This document shows, one piece after another, positions 34,577-41,836 of a stretch of 41,836 nucleotides of DNA. Origin of the DNA: Chitinophaga pinensis (lineage in GTDB: Bacteria > Bacteroidota > Bacteroidia > M30B66); the NCBI GenBank assembly GCA_945883545.1, contig CAMCXT010000027.1, positions 1 to 41,836 of the forward strand. Reading direction: 5' to 3'. Under the pieces are notes generated by a model. It saw only the letters and a list, made by a program, of their open reading frames with translations. It was not told where the DNA came from and ran no database searches. Positions within the stretch are counted from its first letter, which is position 1. Each line of letters starts with the position of its first letter. The translations under genes and the position numbers were made by a program.

Positions 34577-36637
34577 ATGAAATTAAAATCTTTGATTGTT
34601 GCTGCGTTTTCTATCCTACTAGGAACATTAGAAAGTCAAGCACAATGCCCGATTGGACAGGCAGAAGTGGTTATCGAAATTGTAACCGACAATTATGGAT
34701 ATGAAGGTTATTGGCAATTAACGCCAGGCGGAAATGCTTGCGGAAATGGCACCATCGTTTCGGGCGGAAACAATTTGGTAGGTTGCAATGGCGGCGGAAT
34801 TCAACTTCAACAGCCCGGTGGATATGGCAACAACCAATCATTCTTCACAAATCCAGTTTGTTATCCGCTCGGAAACTCCTACACAATTCATTATGTGGAT
34901 GAATATGGCGATGGAGGATTCCAGTTTAATGTAATCATTAATGGATTCCAGACTTATAATTTTCAAGGAACTGGAGAAGGTGGTGCTTATACATTTTTGG
35001 TTGAAGAAGCACCTGCAAACGATGTGATGGCGCTTGGTTGGATCAATTCAACCTTCATCGATTACCGGTATGTTGCCGATCAGCCGCATCAATTCAAATT
35101 GGGCGTTTTCAATAAAGGCACCGACACCGTTGAATCTATCCAATTTCAATACAGCATTGCTGGCGGACAAACGGTGAGCTCCAGTGCAAGTGGATTGTCG
35201 ATCCCTAATTTTGGAAGAGCGATTGTAACCATCCCCGAACCTTGGACAGCCCCAGCAGCTGGAACTTACAACGTTACGATTTCTATTACAGGTGTAAACG
35301 GACAAGCAGATGAATTCATGTTAGACAACGATTTCACCATCGCCTACGAAGCTGGTCCATCCAGACCCAATATTTTAGATCAATACACAACCGGAACACC
35401 ATCATTCACAGTGATTGCCAACAGTTCCGATATGGTCTCCTCCCCTACCGATTTAGATTTTCATCCAGCATTGAACCGCAACGAACTTTGGGTAACCAAC
35501 AAGGGCACTGAAAATTCAGGAGGAACCACGGTAACCATCTACAATGCGGGCTTGCCTAATCAGAATTCAGAATTCCTTCAAGACGGAAACGCTTGGCATT
35601 TCATGTCGCTTCCAACAGGAATTGCCTTTAGTGAGAATTACAATTTCGCAACCTCACCTGGCGTATTTAACGCAAATCACCAACCTACAAATCCATTTAC
35701 AGGACCAACACTTTGGTCGAGCGATCCTGAAATCTATGCCCAACCTTCGGGTGGAAATGGCAGTCATATAGATATGTTGCATCAAAGTCCTTACAGCCAA
35801 GGAATCGCTTGGGAGCGTGACAATGCTTTTTGGCTAGTGGATGGTTACAGCAATGATGTGGTGCGTTACGATTTTGTTGATGATCACAATCCAGGAAACG
35901 ACGACCATTCGGATGCAACAATCAGAAGATATTCGGATGTAGAATTGGGCAGAGACCTTCAAGGCATTGTGCCATCTCATTTGGAATTGGATGAATCGAA
36001 AACATGGCTGTATGTGGTAGATCATGGCAACGACCGTGTGATCAGAATGAATATCACCACAGGTACTTCTGGTCCAGCGCCTTCAATGCCACAAACAGAA
36101 GGTGTTGAAGAATATTCTACCATTACTGGCTATACTTGGGAGACTGTTGTAAACACAGGGCTTCAAAAACCATGTGGCATCATTGTAAAGGGCGACAAGA
36201 TGTTTGTGAGCGACTATGCCACGAATGAAATTATCATGTACAATATCTCTACAATTCCTGCGGTTGAAATAAACAGAATTGTTACACCAGCAGATGGAAT
36301 AATGGGGATCGCTTTAGCTCCTGATGGCAAAATATGTTATGTTGATCACATTGGAAATGAAGTGGTAAAAATCTCTCCATTCGAAGGCACAGTAGGAACA
36401 GAACAAATGAGCGCTTCAACATCTAGAATCAGCCCGAATCCTTCCAATGGCGAATTGAATATTTATCCAACACCTTCACCTAAATCTGAAATTGAAGTCT
36501 TGGACGCAACAGGAAGATCGATCCTTAAATCGAACTACGAAAATCTTCAGAATCAGACATCTTCATTTTCACCCGGCGTTTATTTTATTCGTTTAAATTC
36601 GACTACAAATCCGATGAAATGGGTTGTCAAAAACTAA
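34577..36637 (+). CDS. Secreted NHL/beta-propeller-like protein with T9SS sorting domain
   Basis: ATG 34577 gives a 686-residue protein with signal peptide MKLKSLIVAAFSILLGTLES. The first ~260 mature residues are a GT-rich beta domain followed by a CARDB-like adhesive module (ANDVMALGWINSTFIDYRYV, GTYNVTISITGVNGQADEF). The next part has NHL-like blades (NELWVTNKG, NAFWLVDGYSNDVVRYDF, TWLYVVDHGNDRVIRMN, KMFVSDYATNEIIMYN). The C-terminal ~75 residues are a type A T9SS sorting domain (SRISPNPSNGELNIYP, EIEVLDATGRSIL, GVYFIRLNS). It should be displayed on or released from the cell surface. No catalytic motif is visible. A TTG at 34565 is in frame but would spoil the signal. Confidence 0.87.
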   Translation: MKLKSLIVAAFSILLGTLESQAQCPIGQAEVVIEIVTDNYGYEGYWQLTPGGNACGNGTIVSGGNNLVGCNGGGIQLQQPGGYGNNQSFFTNPVCYPLGNSYTIHYVDEYGDGGFQFNVIINGFQTYNFQGTGEGGAYTFLVEEAPANDVMALGWINSTFIDYRYVADQPHQFKLGVFNKGTDTVESIQFQYSIAGGQTVSSSASGLSIPNFGRAIVTIPEPWTAPAAGTYNVTISITGVNGQADEFMLDNDFTIAYEAGPSRPNILDQYTTGTPSFTVIANSSDMVSSPTDLDFHPALNRNELWVTNKGTENSGGTTVTIYNAGLPNQNSEFLQDGNAWHFMSLPTGIAFSENYNFATSPGVFNANHQPTNPFTGPTLWSSDPEIYAQPSGGNGSHIDMLHQSPYSQGIAWERDNAFWLVDGYSNDVVRYDFVDDHNPGNDDHSDATIRRYSDVELGRDLQGIVPSHLELDESKTWLYVVDHGNDRVIRMNITTGTSGPAPSMPQTEGVEEYSTITGYTWETVVNTGLQKPCGIIVKGDKMFVSDYATNEIIMYNISTIPAVEINRIVTPADGIMGIALAPDGKICYVDHIGNEVVKISPFEGTVGTEQMSASTSRISPNPSNGELNIYPTPSPKSEIEVLDATGRSILKSNYENLQNQTSSFSPGVYFIRLNSTTNPMKWVVKN

Positions 36638-36739
36638 TTGATATCGCAATCATTTTCTCTAAAACACTACATTTAATTTAATTTCCGTCTTCTATATTGA
36701 TCAGATTTTCATCATTAATAACCATTTCATCCTTCAGAT

Positions 36740-37819
36740 ATGAAAACAAAGCTACTTTACAATTTTAGCAAAGTGCTGTTCACTTTTGCTGCAATCGCTG
36801 TTACGGTTTCTGCTTGTAAAAAGGATGAAGAAGAAGCAGATGATGAAATTCCAGAATCTACTACAACACCTTACAATTTGGTGATTCCTGCAGGGTTTCC
36901 TGCCATGAATATTCCCATCGACAATGCACTTACGGTTGAAGGTGTTGCGTTGGGTAGAAGGTTGTTTTACGATCCGATCTTGTCGTCGAATAACTTGGTG
37001 AGCTGTTCAAGTTGTCACAATCAACAAATGGCATTTACCGACAATGGAAGTCAGTACAGCTTTGGGGTGGATTCTATCGCAGGCACTCGAAATTCGATGC
37101 CGATCATGAATTTAGGATGGGCGCCAAACTTTTTCTGGGATGGTGGCACAACAAATCTTGAAACGCAAGCAAGTGCTCAGATCACAGATCCGATCGAAAT
37201 GCATCAAACACTCGATGAAACTGTTTCGAAATTGAATAGTCATCCAGAATATCCAGCATTGTTCAACAAGGCATTCGGTTCGAGTGTGATAACATCTGCA
37301 GCGCTCATTCGGGCGATTGCACAATTCGAAAGAACAATCATTTCAGCCAATTCGAAGTACGATAAATTTCTAAAAGGCGAAGTTACTTTGACCACACAAG
37401 AGCAATCAGGATTGGCCATTTATACCGATGCTTCGAAAGGAAATTGCAACAGTTGCCACACTTTGGGAGGAACGTTTACCAACTATGAATTCAAAAACAA
37501 TGGTTTGGATGTGGTATCAACCGACGAAGGACGAGGTGGAATTACAACACTCGAAGGTGATAAGGGAAAATTCAAAACGCCATCGTTGAGAAACATCGCA
37601 GTGAGTGGACCATACATGCATGATGGAAGGTTCTCAACATTGGAACAATGCGTTAACCATTACAATACTGGAATTCAAAATCATCCGAATCTTGCAACAG
37701 AACTAAGTGGTGCAATTTCAGGTCGTATGAGCGCACAAGAAATGCAAGACTTGGTTGCATTCCTCAATACTTTAACCGACGATACCTATCTAACCAATTC
37801 AGCATACGGAAAACCATGA
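36740..37819 (+). CDS. Dihaem cytochrome c peroxidase/MauG-family lipoprotein
   Basis: A 359-residue periplasm-facing lipoprotein; the lipobox VTVSAC puts Cys26 as the lipid site, followed by an acidic linker. Two haem c sites are present, CSSCH at 89-93 and CNSCH at 236-240, plus the family motifs LGRRLFYDPILSS near 71-83, GTRNSMPIMNLGWAPNFFWD near 115-134, and MHDGRFSTLEQCVNHYN late. Such enzymes reduce hydrogen peroxide with electrons from a cytochrome, or oxidise other partners in the MauG subgroup; sequence alone does not separate the two. Its ATGA stop overlaps the HMA lipoprotein gene, so both are co-translated. Confidence 0.92.
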   Translation: MKTKLLYNFSKVLFTFAAIAVTVSACKKDEEEADDEIPESTTTPYNLVIPAGFPAMNIPIDNALTVEGVALGRRLFYDPILSSNNLVSCSSCHNQQMAFTDNGSQYSFGVDSIAGTRNSMPIMNLGWAPNFFWDGGTTNLETQASAQITDPIEMHQTLDETVSKLNSHPEYPALFNKAFGSSVITSAALIRAIAQFERTIISANSKYDKFLKGEVTLTTQEQSGLAIYTDASKGNCNSCHTLGGTFTNYEFKNNGLDVVSTDEGRGGITTLEGDKGKFKTPSLRNIAVSGPYMHDGRFSTLEQCVNHYNTGIQNHPNLATELSGAISGRMSAQEMQDLVAFLNTLTDDTYLTNSAYGKP

Positions 37820-38154
37820 AAAATCTTTTCTTGGGTTTGGTCATCATTTGTTTGATGGCAGGTTGCAATTCAGCACCTGAAAATGCCAAAAAGCTATCCT
37901 TTAAGGTGTGGGGCAATTGCGGAATGTGCAAGAAAACCATCGAAGGTTCACTCAAGGATAAGCCCGGTTTAATTAGTGCCGATTGGAATGTAAAGACCAA
38001 ACAGATAGAGATTTTGATCGATTCTACAAAGACAAATTCGGAAGATGTTCATCAATTGATTGCTTCCTCAGGGTATGACACCGATTTACAAAAAGGGAAT
38101 GATGCTGCATACGAGAATCTTCACGCTTGTTGCAAATACGATAGAAAGCCTTAG
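37816..38154 (+). CDS. HMA-domain lipoprotein
   Basis: A 112-residue lipoprotein (lipobox LMAGC, Cys17) with one heavy-metal-associated domain. The metal loop GNCGMCKKTIEGSL has C35 and C38, in place of the commoner GMTCxxC, and the ferredoxin-like pattern (SADWNVKTKQIEILIDSTKT, IASSGYDTD) follows. Unusually, the C-terminus adds another cysteine pair (HACCKY, C105-C106). It should bind a soft metal such as copper outside the inner membrane. Translational coupling to a haem peroxidase suggests a joint role in metal or redox handling, which is inference. Confidence 0.87.
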   Translation: MKNLFLGLVIICLMAGCNSAPENAKKLSFKVWGNCGMCKKTIEGSLKDKPGLISADWNVKTKQIEILIDSTKTNSEDVHQLIASSGYDTDLQKGNDAAYENLHACCKYDRKP

Positions 38155-38220
38155 TAAATCAATAAGGAGTTTCTATTTATAAAAAGAAGTAACAATATTT
38201 TTCAACTGTAAAAATGAATC

Positions 38221-38685
38221 ATGAATCAGTCGAAGCTATTTCTTATAATTTTAGTTGCTTTTTCAAGTTTTCTAAGTTGTAATACAACCAAAAAAGGAAC
38301 CAATTCTGGTATGTCATCCGACAATCCCAATTCCGATTTGATAGAAACTTATTGGAAGTTAACTGAATTAATGGGCGAGCCAATCGCTATGACACCAGAT
38401 ACAAAAAAGGAGATGCACATGGTGATAAAAAAGCAAGAAAATCTGGTAAACGGAAACAGCGGGTGTAATAGTTTTATAGGCAGTTATATCGTGTTGGAAG
38501 GCAACCGAATTAGCTTTTCTCAATTGATAAGTACTAAGATGGCTTGCATCGATATGGAAAAAGAAACAACATTTATGGAGGCCCTTCAAAAAGTAGACAA
38601 TTATACAATACAGGGTAAAATACTCAGTCTGAATAAGGGCAGGATGGCTCCTTTGGCAAAGTTTGAGGCAGTCTATTTGAAATAA
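38221..38685 (+). CDS. META/HslJ-domain lipoprotein
   Basis: A 154-residue lipoprotein (signal MNQSKLFLIILVAFSSFLSC, Cys20 lipidated) with one META (HslJ) domain: YWKLTELMGEPI, the typical SGCNSFIGSY, ISFSQLISTKMAC and a final LAKFEAVYL. META proteins are small periplasmic or outer-membrane proteins of uncertain role, sometimes linked to heat, motility or novobiocin response. The pair of cysteines (NSGCN and MAC) is often conserved. It follows the HMA gene by 66 nt on the same strand and is closed by a strong terminator, so it may end the peroxidase unit. Confidence 0.88.
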   Translation: MNQSKLFLIILVAFSSFLSCNTTKKGTNSGMSSDNPNSDLIETYWKLTELMGEPIAMTPDTKKEMHMVIKKQENLVNGNSGCNSFIGSYIVLEGNRISFSQLISTKMACIDMEKETTFMEALQKVDNYTIQGKILSLNKGRMAPLAKFEAVYLK

Positions 38686-38715
38686 GACTTTGGTGTTGGA
38701 GAAGCCTGAAAATAT

Positions 38716-38751
38716 AAAATCCCGTTCAGCAAATGTTGAACGGGATTTTTC
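38716..38751 (+). terminator. Rho-independent terminator after the META gene
   Basis: AAAATCCCGTTCA (38716-38728) pairs perfectly with TGAACGGGATTTT (38737-38749) across an 8-nt loop, with the U-tract built into the stem end (ATTTTT). It is about 30 nt after the stop codon and is the clearest terminator in the window. Confidence 0.88.
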
Positions 38752-39064
38752 AATAAGCATTAATGATGATGTATGCTTATCAAAACTTATTAATACTACA
38801 TATAAATCAGAAGTAGTTAATTACTTGAATAATATTGAAATGGCACATCGTATTCAATGTCTAATAAATTGAATCGTGCATAACAAAAGTCTTTACCTTC
38901 AAGTCTCCAAAAGGCTTCATTTCTAGTTGGAATAAAAATACCATTCATCTTTTTGTAATCGGTAAATTTAACGATCCAAGTTTCCTTGCAAATCTGTTGA
39001 TGCAATCGGTTAAACTACATTGAAACTCGTGAGATAAATTAAAGAAGCGATGTGTAAGTTGTTT
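38752..39064. other. 313-nt gap holding only a gene remnant
   Basis: Between the META terminator and the oxidoreductase stop there is no complete gene. Apart from the decayed minus-strand DUF6920-like fragment described separately, I see no RNA gene, repeat or promoter box. Confidence 0.5.
38817..39014 (-). pseudogene. C-terminal remnant of a DUF6920/DUF6544-like gene
   Basis: The minus-strand frame encodes about 62 residues (from TTG 39005) that read like the end of a DUF6920-type protein: TWIVKFTDYKKMNGIFIPTR, NEAFWRLEGKDFCYARFNLL, then DIEYDV. In family members the same stretch (DY...NGI.IP..GEA.W.LP.GDF.Y..F.L.EIEY) is the C-terminus of a ~250-residue protein. Here a TAG at 39017-39015 stops the frame just upstream, and no matching upstream coding sequence fits before the adjacent gene. 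It is probably a deletion relic. The family name is from memory; a short genuine ORF cannot be excluded. Confidence 0.5.
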
Positions 39065-40030
39065 TTATTCTACAACCCGGATCACAACATTACCAGTCTT
39101 TTGACCAGTTTCTACGTAGGTGTAAGCTTCCACTATTTCATTCAATTTGAAATAACGATCAATAACAGGGCTAAATGCACCACTTTCAAAAAGTTCTTTG
39201 ACAAACATTAGATCGTCTTTTGAAATTGTTGGAATTGGAAACAAGACTTTCCTTCCACCCCAAAGTGGCGTTAAGAGTGCATAAAAAACATTCGAAGCAT
39301 ATTTCCCTAACTCGGTTGAAATGTAAACACCATTTTTATTTAACAAGGGTTTGCATTTCGGAAATGTACTTTTACCAACTGCATCAAAAATAAAATCAAA
39401 TTTATTTTCGGTTTCTTTAAAGTCCTGATTTTGATAATCTATAACGATATCTGCTCCCAAACCTTCAACTAAATCGATGTTTTTGGTATTACAGACAGCG
39501 GTTACATGGGCTCCAAAATGCTTCAATATTTGAACTGCAGCCGATCCGATAGCGCCAGTTGCTCCATTCACCAAAACTTTTTGACCTGATTTCACTTTTG
39601 CAGCACGAACATCAACCAAAGCATAATGAAAACCTTCTGAAAAGGCTGCTGCTTCTTGAAAACTTGCTCGATCAGGCATGTTTATTACTGCTGCTGATTC
39701 CGGAATTGTCAAATATTCTGCATGGCCACCAAAGCTCTTTTCATTAAAACCAAAAACACGGTCGCCCAGATTAAAGGCTTTTACACTTTTTCCTACTCCT
39801 TCAATTATTCCCGAAAATTCACAACCTAATACATTGAATTTTGGCTTGAACAATCCACTCCAAAATCGGGAAATAAAATACTCAGCACTGCGAAACCCTG
39901 CATCTGTTCTATTTACGGTAGTTGCATAAACTTTCACTAACAATTCATTGTCGAGAGGAATTGGTTTTGCAACCTCTTGCACTTGGGCAACACGTGGAGG
40001 TCCATAACTTTTGTATACAGCAGCTTTCAT
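39065..40030 (-). CDS. NAD(P)-dependent MDR oxidoreductase (quinone reductase-like)
   Basis: A 321-residue medium-chain dehydrogenase/reductase. The N-terminal GroES-like half has LGCEFSGIIEGVGKSVKAF near 69-87 and GDRVFGF; the Rossmann half has VLVNGATGAIGSAAVQILKH near 153-172 and ADIVIDYQ. The zinc-binding cysteines of alcohol dehydrogenases are absent, placing it with the zinc-free quinone oxidoreductase-like group. It would reduce a quinone or activated alkene with NAD(P)H in the cytoplasm; the substrate is unknown. It ends with GNVVIRV, the family's typical tail. Monocistronic. Confidence 0.92.
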   Translation of the reverse strand: MKAAVYKSYGPPRVAQVQEVAKPIPLDNELLVKVYATTVNRTDAGFRSAEYFISRFWSGLFKPKFNVLGCEFSGIIEGVGKSVKAFNLGDRVFGFNEKSFGGHAEYLTIPESAAVINMPDRASFQEAAAFSEGFHYALVDVRAAKVKSGQKVLVNGATGAIGSAAVQILKHFGAHVTAVCNTKNIDLVEGLGADIVIDYQNQDFKETENKFDFIFDAVGKSTFPKCKPLLNKNGVYISTELGKYASNVFYALLTPLWGGRKVLFPIPTISKDDLMFVKELFESGAFSPVIDRYFKLNEIVEAYTYVETGQKTGNVVIRVVE

Positions 40031-40126
40031 CTTAAATATCTTAATAATTAATCTAATTGAATAACTAACAAACGAGCATCCCTAACCACTTGGTTGAGAT
40101 CCTTAATCAAAGCACACCAAAATGCC

Positions 40127-41797
40127 TTACTGTAAAACGATCTTGTGAAATTCTGAAGAATCCTCAGTATTTACATTAAGCAAATAGATCCCCTTTTTCA
40201 AATCAGCGACATACAATGCATTCGATGTGCTTTTCAAGACCAATCGGCCCTGCATATCGAAACAATCTACCGAGTGAAAACCAACCGCTTCAATCTGTAT
40301 CCGGTCAATTGCAGGATTAGGATAAATCAATACGCCTTCAGAAAGGTCGTTTGAAATTACCGTTGGATTCAAATTGTATTGAAAGATATAGCCTTCGTTC
40401 CCGGAACTACCAGGAACAATTGGATTTAACGCTCCATCACCAGGATTTGTGGTTCCATCTAATTGGCCTGCCAAATGAACAATCGATCCACTTAATCGAA
40501 TATCGTTGGCCGTTTGGTTATTTGAACCACCAACAATGTTAAGGTCCGACAATATAAATGCGGAATTAAAAAAGGCCATAAATGCATCCGAAGAATCCCC
40601 AGAACTCAATTCTAAATACCCAGTATCTGTAGGAAACTTAATGTTGCCTGTGAAATTCCCTGCTGCTATTAAATCGTTGTTTGGCGTATACTCTAAAGCG
40701 TTGATATTGGCCGAAAGCCCTGTTAATCCTTCAACAACATAATTTCCTAACAAATCCCCATTGCTTGCATAACGGAGTAAAAACGGAGCCGATGAAATTC
40801 CGTTTGAAGCAATAATTGTAGTACTAAAACCTGGATCTGCATCAAAGGAAGGACTGTTCATCGTTCCGGTTAAAACGATTTCATTGTCGGGATTTACCAA
40901 TAGCGCAGTGCCCAATTCGATAGAATTTCCACCCAAATTAAAGCCCCAGCTTAATGCACCTGTGGTTTTCAAGTAACGAATCAAAAAGGCATCTGTGGCA
41001 CAAGTTAAATTCGTAGTTCCAAGACTTGGGTCAATATCGGTAGTTCCGCCCAACAATCCTGTGCAATACACTGCTCCATCTCCTGATAAGGCAATCGCCG
41101 ACACGAAATCGATGGCTGGATTTACCGATCCAAATGTATTTACCCATCCGAACGTTAAGTTTGCATCATATTGAGCCACAAAACAATCGCCTGAGGTAAC
41201 AAATGATGTTCTGCTTTGGGCAAATGGTCCAAAATCAAAATCTACAGTGTTGGCATATTGGCCACCGATAAAAAATGCACCATCGGTTGGATCTATTTTG
41301 ATTGATCTGATATCGAATGTTCCTCCAGCAGTGATATCACGAAATTCCAAAAGGCTTCCATCGTTTCCATTAAACTTGGCGAAAAAACCATCCAATGCAC
41401 CGGCTGGAGCCGCCGTTAAACCTGAAAAACCAGCATCAGGATCTAAATCCATGCTTCCTGTGAAACGCCCGGAAATCCAAACGTTTCCTTCCAAATCTGT
41501 TTCAATAGCTGATACTTGATCTGTTCCTGTTCCGCCAATCGCTTTTGCCCAATCTAACTGACCAGTTGAAGAATAACGAGCTAAATAAACATCTTGAAAA
41601 CCATATCCCTGCAAGATATTTCCTCCAATGGTGGCAGGCCCGATGAAATTCCCAACCACAAAAATACTTCCAGCTGGACCAGGACTAATTCTTTGGGCAT
41701 TGTCGTTCTGATTTCCTCCAAAAGCATGGCCCCACTCGAATTGTTGAGCAAATAGCATTGAAGGAAGTAAAGCCAAAAACAGCAGTGTCGATCTCAT
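40127..41797 (-). CDS. Secreted SBBP-repeat-like protein with T9SS sorting domain
   Basis: ATG 41797 gives a 556-residue protein with signal peptide MRSTLLFLALLPSMLFAQ; a start at 41833 would add 12 residues before it. The mature part consists of repeated SBBP-like units of about 45-60 residues, each with a pattern such as 'FGG...D.....I..D..GN.Y..G.F.G..D.DP' (AIGGTGTDQVSAIETDLEGN, DLDPDAG, DIDPSLG, DADPGFS), typical of a beta-propeller or stacked beta structure. The C-terminus is a type A T9SS sorting domain (VLIYPNPAIDRIQIEAV, SVDCFDMQGRLVLKS, KKGIYLLNVN). It should be a surface or secreted adhesin-like protein. Function unknown. Confidence 0.88.
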   Translation of the reverse strand: MRSTLLFLALLPSMLFAQQFEWGHAFGGNQNDNAQRISPGPAGSIFVVGNFIGPATIGGNILQGYGFQDVYLARYSSTGQLDWAKAIGGTGTDQVSAIETDLEGNVWISGRFTGSMDLDPDAGFSGLTAAPAGALDGFFAKFNGNDGSLLEFRDITAGGTFDIRSIKIDPTDGAFFIGGQYANTVDFDFGPFAQSRTSFVTSGDCFVAQYDANLTFGWVNTFGSVNPAIDFVSAIALSGDGAVYCTGLLGGTTDIDPSLGTTNLTCATDAFLIRYLKTTGALSWGFNLGGNSIELGTALLVNPDNEIVLTGTMNSPSFDADPGFSTTIIASNGISSAPFLLRYASNGDLLGNYVVEGLTGLSANINALEYTPNNDLIAAGNFTGNIKFPTDTGYLELSSGDSSDAFMAFFNSAFILSDLNIVGGSNNQTANDIRLSGSIVHLAGQLDGTTNPGDGALNPIVPGSSGNEGYIFQYNLNPTVISNDLSEGVLIYPNPAIDRIQIEAVGFHSVDCFDMQGRLVLKSTSNALYVADLKKGIYLLNVNTEDSSEFHKIVLQ

Positions 41798-41815
41798 TGA
41801 TTGTGGTTTGCTTGG

Positions 41816-41823
41816 CAAAAATA
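41816..41823 (-). promoter_or_regulatory. Candidate -7 box for the SBBP/T9SS gene
   Basis: On the minus strand TATTTTTG (41823-41816) matches TAnnTTTG exactly and lies 18-19 nt before the ATG at 41797. The -33 region would fall beyond the right edge. Confidence 0.5.
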
Positions 41824-41836
41824 AGCAAAGCAAAGC

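Noticed and set aside
1-41836. Search for CRISPR arrays, IS elements, tRNA/rRNA genes, phage or defence genes
   Set aside because: No regularly spaced repeats, transposase or integrase motifs, or RNA gene signatures were seen; genes are densely packed and compositionally even.

Overview
The window looks like an ordinary chromosomal segment of a Bacteroidota bacterium (the order cannot be fixed from sequence alone). The grounds are: several secreted proteins ending in type IX secretion (T9SS) sorting domains; lipoproteins with short 'SCKK'-like lipoboxes; the divergent prmC/ribD pair; PIG-L, AsmA and cation diffusion facilitator proteins of Bacteroidota type; and intergenic boxes matching the Bacteroidota -7 promoter consensus TAnnTTTG. 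Base composition is moderately AT-rich throughout. I see no rRNA, tRNA, IS element, prophage, integrase or CRISPR array.

Layout. 1-1859: a GH57/DUF3536 glycoside hydrolase on the minus strand, cut by the left edge. 2119-5384: a tight plus-strand operon of a TPR protein, a ComA-type phosphosulfolactate synthase, a single-domain rhodanese and AroE, each overlapping the next. 5381-9241: a small lipoprotein, then a secreted protein of unknown function, an aldo/keto reductase and a GDPD-fold protein that seems to have lost its catalytic residues. 9411-14256: an AsmA-family protein, a GT2 glycosyltransferase with an extra C-terminal nucleotide-binding-like domain, and a convergent acyltransferase-3 membrane protein; envelope functions. 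14335-18660: a three-gene minus-strand cassette of a secreted PIG-L deacetylase, a 37-residue single-TM protein and a sodium:solute symporter, all overlapping.

18822-25253: housekeeping genes (AcpH, FabH, CDF transporter, polysaccharide deacetylase, PrmC, RibD) mixed with a T9SS-secreted protein. 25425-27719: an unusual fusion of an NqrB/RnfD-like membrane domain with a DUF2330-like extracytoplasmic domain, ended by a 19-bp-stem hairpin shared with the convergent neighbour. 27804-32237: a 1477-residue secreted protein I cannot name. 32412-38685: a SPOR-like protein coupled to a YkgJ-type cysteine-cluster protein, an M23/LysM peptidase with a TTG start, a T9SS beta-propeller-like protein, a dihaem cytochrome c peroxidase coupled to an HMA lipoprotein, and a META-domain lipoprotein closed by a strong terminator. 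38817-39014: a remnant of a DUF6920-like gene. 39065-41797: an MDR oxidoreductase and a T9SS protein with SBBP-like repeats.

No single complete defence or mobile system is present. The best candidates for something undescribed are the RnfD/DUF2330 fusion, the tiny membrane protein between PIG-L and the symporter, the ComA-rhodanese-AroE operon, the GDPD-like pseudoenzyme and the 1477-residue secreted protein. All family names come from reading motifs by eye; no database search was run.
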